A stretch of DNA of 5,759 nucleotides from an uncultured Prevotella sp. (GTDB taxonomy: Bacteria > Bacteroidota > Bacteroidia > Bacteroidales > Bacteroidaceae). The position numbers and the translations under genes were made by a program. Below, one piece after another: positions 1 to 4,481 of this stretch (the first letter of the stretch is position 1; the number at the start of each line of letters is the position of its first letter). The notes below the pieces were generated by a model. That model saw only the letters and a program-made list of their open reading frames with translations, made no database searches and was not told where the DNA came from. Where the stretch lies: NCBI GenBank assembly GCA_900553965.1, contig USFX01000172.1, positions 1 to 5,759 on the forward strand, given 5' to 3'.

Positions 1-20
1 AAACCGTCATAACAAGCCCC

Positions 21-55
21 AAAATGACCTCAAAACGAGCTAAAACGGAAGAAAA
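21..55. other. Helically phased A-tracts (predicted bent DNA)
   Basis: Four AAAA tracts begin at 21, 32, 42 and 52, so they are spaced 11, 10 and 10 bp, close to one helical turn. Phased A-tracts are known to bend DNA. They lie directly upstream of the TAnnTTTG box at 64-71, where upstream A-tracts could assist RNA polymerase. The phasing is seen in the sequence; bending and promoter help are inferred. Confidence 0.5.
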
Positions 56-63
56 TCCGAACA

Positions 64-71
64 TAATTTTG
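64..71 (+). promoter_or_regulatory. Candidate -7 promoter box (TAATTTTG), no gene behind it
   Basis: TAATTTTG matches the Bacteroidota primary sigma -7 consensus TAnnTTTG. No clear TTTG -33 box lies about 20 bp upstream, but phased A-tracts do. Transcription would start near 78 and run into the palindrome at 142-183, with no convincing protein frame. An eight-base motif with two free positions occurs by chance in AT-rich DNA, so this stays tentative. Confidence 0.3.
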
Positions 72-141
72 TAAGGACATATACACATCTGCGAACCGGC
101 AGAAGCATTTTTGGCTCATCCGACATTTGGAATGACAGTAC

Positions 142-183
142 AGGAAGGTATGGAACGGGGGCGCCCCCGTTCCATACCTTCCT
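142..183. repeat. 42-bp perfect palindrome with GC-rich core
   Basis: Positions 142-162 are the exact reverse complement of 163-183, with no spacer; the centre is GGGGGCGCCCCC. As RNA, either strand could form a stem of about 19 bp closed by a GCGC loop. It lies 125 bp beyond the stop of the patatin gene and could be its terminator, but no T-run follows the stem on either strand. It could also be an intergenic repeat unit, an mRNA 3'-end stabiliser or a binding site for a dimeric protein. The palindrome is certain; its role is not. Confidence 0.85.
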
Positions 184-307
184 ATATTATCACTCCTGTA
201 ATGTTGTACGACTGCCACTATATTATATATATGGAGGGCGTTGCTGAACCATACTATAGGTCATAGCTGAATAAAAAAAACATGAACCTGATTCTGCCAA
301 ATTCCCC

Positions 308-1150
308 TCACCCAAACCTCCGGCAGAACTCACAGCCCAGCCTGAAGCCCTCTTCATACAGAGCCTCCAACCGTCCGGCGTCCTTGGTCATGCGGTCGAC
401 GTCCATCGTGCGTTGCGGCCGGATGCAGATGATGCGGCCTTCGTCCTCCAGACGTTCGACAAGGGCCAGCTGTTCGTTGTAGACGGCGATGCGCCGGCTC
501 AACGCCACGCGCAGACGGGGATATTTGCGGTAAATGAATTTCGGGATTTTGCGGTCATGTCCGGTACTGCGGTAGCCGCGGGTGCGGGTGCAGACGACCA
601 CGTTCCGCTGATGGCCCTGTTCGATGGCACGCATGACGGGGATACTGTCGACGATGCCGCCATCGAGCATCGGGACACCGTCGACGTCAATTGTCTTGCA
701 GACATACGGCAGACTGCTGCTGGCGTGGACGATGTCTATCGCACGGCGGGGGTCGGAAAGTTCCGAGAGATATTCGGCGTTGCCGGTCAGACAGTTTGTC
801 GTGACGACCTCGAACGTGCCGGCATTGGCAAAATAAGTCTCATAGTCGAACGGCACAAGCTCATTAGGGAAACGCTCGTAGAGCAGTTCCGGGTCGTAGA
901 TGCAACCATGGGAGACGAGCTGCCGCACACCAAGATAATCATATTTGACGAGCATGTCAATATTCGAGATGCGCGCACGCCGCGGCTGGCGGCTGATATA
1001 TGACATTCCGTTGCATGCCCCGGCCGATACGGCAACGACATAGCGGAAGTAGCGTTCGTTCTTCATGAAAGCATCAAGCACACCGCTGGTGAACACACCG
1101 CGCATACCGCCGCCTTCGAGCACAAGCCCCGTATTTCTGTCTACCTGCAT
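308..1150 (-). CDS. Patatin-like phospholipase, YjjU/RssA type
   Basis: This 280-residue protein is a predicted serine acyl hydrolase of the patatin family, which cleaves acyl chains from phospholipids or related lipids using a Ser-Asp dyad. The oxyanion-hole motif EGGGMRG is at residues 12-18. The nucleophile elbow is AVSAG with Ser42, and the catalytic Asp163 lies in LDGG (162-165), followed by IVDSIP. Length and motif spacing fit single-domain bacterial patatins, with a basic C-terminal third (about 190-280). No signal peptide or membrane segment is visible, so it is probably cytoplasmic or peripheral to the membrane. The elbow has Ala40 where GxSxG has Gly. The ATG at 1150 sits 8 residues before the conserved glycine loop begins to form, which fits the family N-terminus. 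No strong ribosome binding site is visible, as is usual in Bacteroidota. It is divergent from the peptidase operon. The substrate is unknown. Confidence 0.93.
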   Translation of the reverse strand: MQVDRNTGLVLEGGGMRGVFTSGVLDAFMKNERYFRYVVAVSAGACNGMSYISRQPRRARISNIDMLVKYDYLGVRQLVSHGCIYDPELLYERFPNELVPFDYETYFANAGTFEVVTTNCLTGNAEYLSELSDPRRAIDIVHASSSLPYVCKTIDVDGVPMLDGGIVDSIPVMRAIEQGHQRNVVVCTRTRGYRSTGHDRKIPKFIYRKYPRLRVALSRRIAVYNEQLALVERLEDEGRIICIRPQRTMDVDRMTKDAGRLEALYEEGFRLGCEFCRRFG

Positions 1151-1170
1151 TATTTTTTGTCTAAATTATG

Positions 1171-1212
1171 TGCAAAGATACTTATTTTCAGCAAAAATAC
1201 TATATCTTTGCA
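1171..1212. repeat. 10-bp inverted repeat spanning the divergent promoters
   Basis: TGCAAAGATA (1171-1180) is the exact reverse complement of TATCTTTGCA (1203-1212), with 22 bp between them. The right arm contains the plus-strand -7 box. The left arm is a second -7-like box facing the patatin gene. The symmetry may simply come from two consensus promoters facing apart, or it could be a two-half-site operator. Confidence 0.6.
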
Positions 1213-1223
1213 AAACATTCAAA
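1192..1223 (-). promoter_or_regulatory. Promoter of the patatin gene
   Basis: On the minus strand a TTTG -33 box (1223-1220) is followed after 20 bp by TATTTTTG (1199-1192), matching the Bacteroidota pattern TTTG-N19-21-TAnnTTTG. Transcription would start near 1186, giving a leader of about 36 nt before the ATG at 1150. A second minus-strand match, TATCTTTG at 1180-1173, lacks a well-placed -33 box and would leave a very short leader, so I prefer the first. Confidence 0.6.
1203..1210 (+). promoter_or_regulatory. -7 box of the peptidase operon promoter
   Basis: TATCTTTG is a full match to TAnnTTTG and is followed by CA, as is common at Bacteroidota promoters. Transcription would start near 1216, leaving a leader of about 36 nt before the ATG at 1253. 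The expected -33 region (about 1179-1183) has no TTTG, so the promoter may be weak or need an activator. It lies 3 bp from the -7 box of the opposing patatin promoter. Confidence 0.6.
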
Positions 1224-1252
1224 CGGTTTAAGACATTTATTCTTTTATTAAT

Positions 1253-2644
1253 ATGTTCAACAGAGAGACATACGTACGCCGCCGTGAAACGCTGAAACGG
1301 CTTGTGAACAGCGGCATCATCATATTGTTCGGTAACAACGAGTCACCGGCAAACTGTCCTGCAAACGCCTACTATCCGTTCCGTCAGGACTCCTCTTTCA
1401 TCTATTATTTCGGTCTCCACCGCGACGGACTTGTCGGCGTCATCGACATCGACAATGACCGCGAAACGCTCATCGGCAACGACATCGACATCGAGGACAT
1501 CGTCTGGTTCGGTTCCGTTGACAGCGTCAGCGACATGGCCGCACAAGCCGGCGTGGCCCACTCGGCACCGATAAAGGAGCTGAAGACCATCTGCAACAAG
1601 GCTCTGGAGCAGCACCGCAAGATCCATATCCTTCCGACTTACCGCCATGACACGATGATTCAGGTCATGGACCTGCTCGGCATACACCCCGGCCAGCAGC
1701 GTGAGGCAGCATCACTGGAACTGATCAAGGCGGTCGTGAAGATGCGCTCCACAAAAGAGCAGCAGGAGATTGACGCCATTGAACAGGCCTGCGAGGTGGG
1801 CTACATGATGCACACGACGGCAATGAAGCTGACCCGTCCAGGTGTCACGGAGCGTTTCGTCGGCGGTCAGGTTGACGGCATTGCCAGCTCAAATGCGCTA
1901 AAGGTCAGTTTCCCGACCATATTCACCCAGCACGGCGAGGTCATGCACGGAGGTCCGTCCGACAGTCTGCTCGAAGCGGGACGGCTGACGCTGTGCGACG
2001 CTGGATGTGAGCTGAACGACTATTGCTCCGACCACACCCGCACCTACCCCGTGTCGGGCAAGTTCACGGAGCGCCAGCTGGAGATATACAGGATTGTGGA
2101 GGAGTGTCACGACCATACGCTCAACGTCGCCCGCCCGGGCGTCAGATGGTTTGACGTCCACATGGATGTCTGCCGCCTGATGACCGAACGCCTGAAGGAA
2201 ATCGGCCTGATGAAGGGCGACACGGAGGAAGCTGTAAGGGCCGGAGCCCACGCCATGTTCCTCCCCCACGGCCTCGGCCACATGATGGGCATCGACGTCC
2301 ACGACATGGAGGCGCTGGGACAGGAGTACGTAGGTTTCGACGAGGAGACACGTCCTTCGACACAGTTCGGCACAAACTGTCTGCGCATGGGCCGGAAGCT
2401 GGAGGAGAACTTTGTCATGACCGACGAACCGGGAATCTACTTCATTCCCGCGCTCATCGACGAATGGCGCGCCAGCGGTCACTGCAAAGAATGGATAAAC
2501 TTCGACCTGCTGGAGACATACAAGGACTTCGGAGGCATACGCATCGAGGACGACATCCTGATAACGAAAGACGGCTGCCGCTTCCTCGGCAAAAACCGCA
2601 TCCCCTACCACCCCGCGGACGTGGAGAAATTCATAGAGGCATAA
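1253..2644 (+). CDS. M24B Xaa-Pro peptidase (aminopeptidase P/prolidase-like)
   Basis: This 463-residue dinuclear metallopeptidase is predicted to cleave peptide bonds next to proline in the cytoplasm; no signal peptide is visible. Residues about 5-140 form the aminopeptidase P N-terminal domain, and about 170-445 the pita-bread catalytic domain. The metal ligands are all readable: Asp249 (LCDAG), Asp260 (CSDHTRT), His343 (PHGLGH), Glu392 (DEPGIYF) and Glu432 (GGIRIEDD). The substrate-site histidines are likely His232, His339 and His350 (DVHD). The gap of 40 residues between Glu392 and Glu432, and the GIYF...FGGIRIEDD layout, resemble human prolidase PEPD more than E. coli PepP, where I recall this gap being about 23. 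It could therefore be an Xaa-Pro dipeptidase rather than an aminopeptidase P; sequence alone does not settle this. The ATG at 1253 fits the family N-terminus and the promoter at 1203-1210. It is the first gene of a probable operon with the C1 peptidase. Confidence 0.95.
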   Translation: MFNRETYVRRRETLKRLVNSGIIILFGNNESPANCPANAYYPFRQDSSFIYYFGLHRDGLVGVIDIDNDRETLIGNDIDIEDIVWFGSVDSVSDMAAQAGVAHSAPIKELKTICNKALEQHRKIHILPTYRHDTMIQVMDLLGIHPGQQREAASLELIKAVVKMRSTKEQQEIDAIEQACEVGYMMHTTAMKLTRPGVTERFVGGQVDGIASSNALKVSFPTIFTQHGEVMHGGPSDSLLEAGRLTLCDAGCELNDYCSDHTRTYPVSGKFTERQLEIYRIVEECHDHTLNVARPGVRWFDVHMDVCRLMTERLKEIGLMKGDTEEAVRAGAHAMFLPHGLGHMMGIDVHDMEALGQEYVGFDEETRPSTQFGTNCLRMGRKLEENFVMTDEPGIYFIPALIDEWRASGHCKEWINFDLLETYKDFGGIRIEDDILITKDGCRFLGKNRIPYHPADVEKFIEA

Positions 2645-2705
2645 AAAGTCGGCCGGCCGTTTCACATAACGAGAAGAAAGAAACATCAAATAAAAAAAGA
2701 CAAAC

Positions 2706-3908
2706 ATGAAGAAAGTTTTAACCATGTCTCTCATCGCCCTCATGGCCGTGGGAGCCAATGCACAGGAGAAGAAAGACTCCGTCAACAAGAACAAACCGGT
2801 GTTCACCACCATCAAGGAAAATCCCATCACAAGCATCAAGGACCAGAACCGCAGCGGCACTTGCTGGGCCTACTCGACACTGTCGTATTTCGAGAGCGAG
2901 ATACTGAAAAAGTCAGGAAAGACCTATGACCTCTGCGAGTCATTCGTCGCAAACAAGAACTATATGGACCGCGCCAAGCAGGTTGTCCGTCTTCACGGCG
3001 ACTGCCAGTTCTCTCAGGGCGGCTCAGCATACGACGTGCTCTACGTTCTCCAGAACTACGGTATCTGTCCCGAGGACGCCATGCCCTTCCCCGGAAGTCT
3101 CTACGGCGACTCGCTCCACAACTTCAACGAGTTCTTCGAGGTGATGACTCCATACGTGACAGCCATCGCAAGAAGCGAGGCCAAGAAGATTTCCGGCCAA
3201 TGGAAAGTCGGACTTCAGGGCATTCTCGACGCCTACCTCGGCAAGTGTCCCGAGACATTCAAGTATGAGGGCAAGACATATACCCCGCAGCAGTTTGCCT
3301 CAAGCCTCGGCCTCGACTGGAACGACTATGTGACCATCACCAGCTATACACACCATCCTTTCTACACGGCATTTGCCGTCGAGGTGCAGGACAACTGGCG
3401 CAACCCGCTGTCATGGAACGTTCCGATGGAGGACATGCAGCGCATCATCGACAATGCCGTCGACAACGGCTATACCATCGCCTGGGGCGGTGACGTTTCG
3501 GAAGACGGATTCACACGCAAAGGTACGGCATACGCCTACGACATGAAGCAGGTTCAGAGCCTCACCGGAAGCGACGCCGCACGCTGGCTCCGCCTGACGA
3601 AGGACAAGAAGACCGAACTCTATGACTCACTGGGATGCACGGCTCCAGAAATCGTTCCCACCCAGGAAATGCGTCAGGAGCGCTACGACAACTGGCAGCT
3701 GACCGACGACCACGGTATGCTCATCTACGGTGTGGCTAAGGACCAGTACGGAAAGGAGTATTACATGGTGAAGAACTCATGGGGTGAGTACGGCGACTAC
3801 AAAGGTACATGGTATATGACCAAGACTTTCATCATCGCAAACACGATGGACTTCATGGTCAACAAGAATGCCATCCCCAAGGATATCCGCAAGAAACTCG
3901 GTATCTGA
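2706..3908 (+). CDS. Exported C1 aminopeptidase C/bleomycin hydrolase homologue
   Basis: This 400-residue papain-fold cysteine peptidase belongs to the PepC/bleomycin hydrolase family, whose members remove N-terminal residues from peptides. The catalytic set is complete: Gln47 (oxyanion), Cys53 in SGTCWAYS, His336 in DDHGMLIYG, and Asn357 in KNSWGEYG. A family-typical GGDVSEDGF segment is at 261-269. Residues 1-19 form a signal peptide (basic MKK, hydrophobic core, ANA before Gln20) with no lipobox cysteine, so the mature enzyme is probably soluble in the periplasm. Classical PepC and bleomycin hydrolase are cytosolic; secreted forms are a Bacteroidota variant. Cytosolic family members are usually about 440-455 residues, so this one is somewhat shorter even with its signal peptide. 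The start lies 61 bp after the M24B stop with no TAnnTTTG box between, suggesting co-transcription. A strong hairpin follows 22 bp after the stop. Confidence 0.95.
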   Translation: MKKVLTMSLIALMAVGANAQEKKDSVNKNKPVFTTIKENPITSIKDQNRSGTCWAYSTLSYFESEILKKSGKTYDLCESFVANKNYMDRAKQVVRLHGDCQFSQGGSAYDVLYVLQNYGICPEDAMPFPGSLYGDSLHNFNEFFEVMTPYVTAIARSEAKKISGQWKVGLQGILDAYLGKCPETFKYEGKTYTPQQFASSLGLDWNDYVTITSYTHHPFYTAFAVEVQDNWRNPLSWNVPMEDMQRIIDNAVDNGYTIAWGGDVSEDGFTRKGTAYAYDMKQVQSLTGSDAARWLRLTKDKKTELYDSLGCTAPEIVPTQEMRQERYDNWQLTDDHGMLIYGVAKDQYGKEYYMVKNSWGEYGDYKGTWYMTKTFIIANTMDFMVNKNAIPKDIRKKLGI

Positions 3909-3930
3909 TTTGAAGGTTAGTGTAATGATG

Positions 3931-3966
3931 CGTCCGGTCCGGCTTGGCATCAAGCCGAACCGGACG
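3931..3966 (+). terminator. Strong hairpin after the C1 peptidase gene
   Basis: The arms 3931-3946 and 3951-3966 pair over 16 positions with a single mismatch (a C opposite A), and the loop is GCAT. The position, 22 bp after the stop, suggests the end of the peptidase operon. Only a short mixed tail (TGTTTGAG) follows rather than a T-run, so it may work as an imperfect terminator or as a 3'-end stabiliser. Confidence 0.7.
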
Positions 3967-4002
3967 TGTTTGAGACTCTATATACTATGATTATCAACAC
4001 TT

Positions 4003-4023
4003 TAAGAAAATTTCTTAGGGGGA
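4003..4023 (+). promoter_or_regulatory. Palindrome joined to a Shine-Dalgarno-like site
   Basis: TAAGAAA-A-TTTCTTA (4003-4017) is an exact inverted repeat around one base. It runs directly into AGGGGGA (4017-4023), which lies 5 bp before the ATG at 4029. A purine-rich G-run here looks like a ribosome binding site, which is unusual in this group and decides my start choice. The palindrome could be an operator; as RNA its one-base loop makes it a poor hairpin. Confidence 0.4.
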
Positions 4024-4028
4024 ACACC

Positions 4029-4184
4029 ATGATTGACGGACAGGACGAAGCAAGCAGATTCAAACAACAGAGCCTTAAAGCTATTAAACACAATCGCATA
4101 TTCAAGAAAATCATCTTTTATTCCATGGTTACTGTCGCTGTAGCTCTAATGATTGCGGTGTTAATATCTTACACACTGGTATGA
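4029..4184 (+). CDS. Small single-pass membrane protein, unrecognised
   Basis: I do not recognise this family. From ATG 4029 the product is 51 residues. A charged N-terminal half (about 1-27), basic just before the membrane (KAIKHNRIFKK), leads into one hydrophobic segment (about 28-50) that ends the protein. The positive-inside rule predicts the N-terminus in the cytoplasm. The frame ends in TGA directly followed by in-frame TAA. In-frame starts further upstream are ATG 3987 (65 residues) and GTG 3966 (72 residues). The GTG lies in the 3' arm of the upstream hairpin and is unlikely; ATG 3987 remains possible. I chose 4029 because AGGGGGA precedes it at ribosome-binding distance and the extra residues read like leader sequence. 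The coding stretch is more AT-rich than its neighbours. It has no visible partner: the C1 peptidase is separated by a hairpin and recJ by about 300 bp. It might be a chance frame, but the amphipathic-then-hydrophobic pattern argues for a real gene. Confidence 0.55.
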   Translation: MIDGQDEASRFKQQSLKAIKHNRIFKKIIFYSMVTVAVALMIAVLISYTLV

Positions 4185-4225
4185 TAATGCTGAACGAATA
4201 AAAATGACTCTATAAAAAATGATGA

Positions 4226-4262
4226 TGTGGCGCAATGGACTTTTGATGTTCCTTGCGCCACA
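4226..4262. terminator. Hairpin between small gene and recJ
   Basis: TGTGGCGCAA (4226-4235) pairs exactly with TTGCGCCACA (4253-4262). After a one-base bulge, GGA (4237-4239) can also pair with TCC (4250-4252). The stem starts 41 bp after the small gene's stop. No T-run follows on the plus strand, but an A6 run at 4214-4219 precedes the stem, so it looks better as a terminator on the minus strand. A bidirectional role is possible. Confidence 0.5.
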
Positions 4263-4363
4263 CTATCTTAATATACATATCAGACTGCGACAGACGACAC
4301 ACTTCTTTTCTTTAAAAACTCAAAAACTTGCTCCCCGATTCGCATTTTCTTGTTTTTTATTCG

Positions 4364-4371
4364 TAACTTTA
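4364..4371 (+). promoter_or_regulatory. Candidate -7 box for recJ (TAACTTTA)
   Basis: TAACTTTA differs from TAnnTTTG at one position and sits after a T-rich stretch (4351-4360), a context common at Bacteroidota promoters. A start near 4378 would give a leader of about 100 nt before the recJ ATG. There is no clear -33 TTTG at the right distance. Confidence 0.4.
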
Positions 4372-4481
4372 CAAGCCATATCGCGTGGCCGCAACAGAAA
4401 AGAGCCGTAGCGCCCATTGGAAGACGCCGTATTAAGACTGACGGCCTATAAAAGAGAATAGAATAAAAAAACAATATATTA

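Larger units (their letters stand above)
1..307. other. Non-coding region downstream of the patatin gene
   Basis: I see no convincing protein gene here. The minus-strand frame at 30-218 and a 44-codon plus-strand frame at 132-266 both run straight through the 42-bp palindrome, and neither resembles a known family. The region holds four A4 tracts at about 10-bp spacing (21-55), a TAnnTTTG box (64-71), the palindrome (142-183), an alternating AT run (about 219-232) and an A8 tract (273-280). The A8 tract reads as T8 on the minus strand, 28 bp past the patatin stop, but I find no good stem in front of it. The stretch lies 3' of the minus-strand patatin gene. What lies to its left is unknown. Confidence 0.7.
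4185..4481. other. Intergenic region before recJ
   Basis: No protein gene is supported here; short frames in 4219-4410 (plus) and 4280-4492 (minus) have no recognisable content. The region holds the hairpin at 4226-4262, a candidate recJ promoter at 4364-4371 and a weak 5-bp stem, GCCGT (4426-4430) with ACGGC (4441-4445), in the predicted recJ leader. The last 30 bp are A-rich, typical of translation starts in Bacteroidota. Confidence 0.7.

Noticed and set aside
30..218. A 62-codon minus-strand frame
   Set aside because: It also crosses the palindrome, has no promoter or family likeness, and its C-terminal codons come from the phased A-tracts.
132..266. A 44-codon plus-strand frame behind the -7 box at 64-71
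   Set aside because: It crosses the perfect palindrome and has no recognisable features; the frame is short enough to occur by chance.
413..1003. A 196-codon plus-strand open frame
   Set aside because: It is the complement of the patatin gene, whose motifs are intact, and has no recognisable content.
1441..1494. Direct repeat CATCGACATCGA at 1441-1452 and 1483-1494
   Set aside because: Both copies encode Asp-Ile-rich stretches in the M24B N-terminal domain (IDID, DIDIE); codon bias explains the similarity.
2650..2659. Palindrome CGGCCGGCCG between the two peptidase genes
   Set aside because: Too short and without a loop or T-run to serve as a terminator; a chance GC-rich palindrome is adequate.
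1898..2860. A 320-codon minus-strand open frame
   Set aside because: It lies antisense to the M24B gene and continues into the C1 gene. The translation shows no family motifs, while the plus-strand frames carry complete catalytic sets.
4426..4445. Weak stem GCCGT/ACGGC in the recJ leader, considered as a riboswitch or attenuator
   Set aside because: Only 5 bp with a 10-nt loop and no further conserved-looking structure or alternative pairing.
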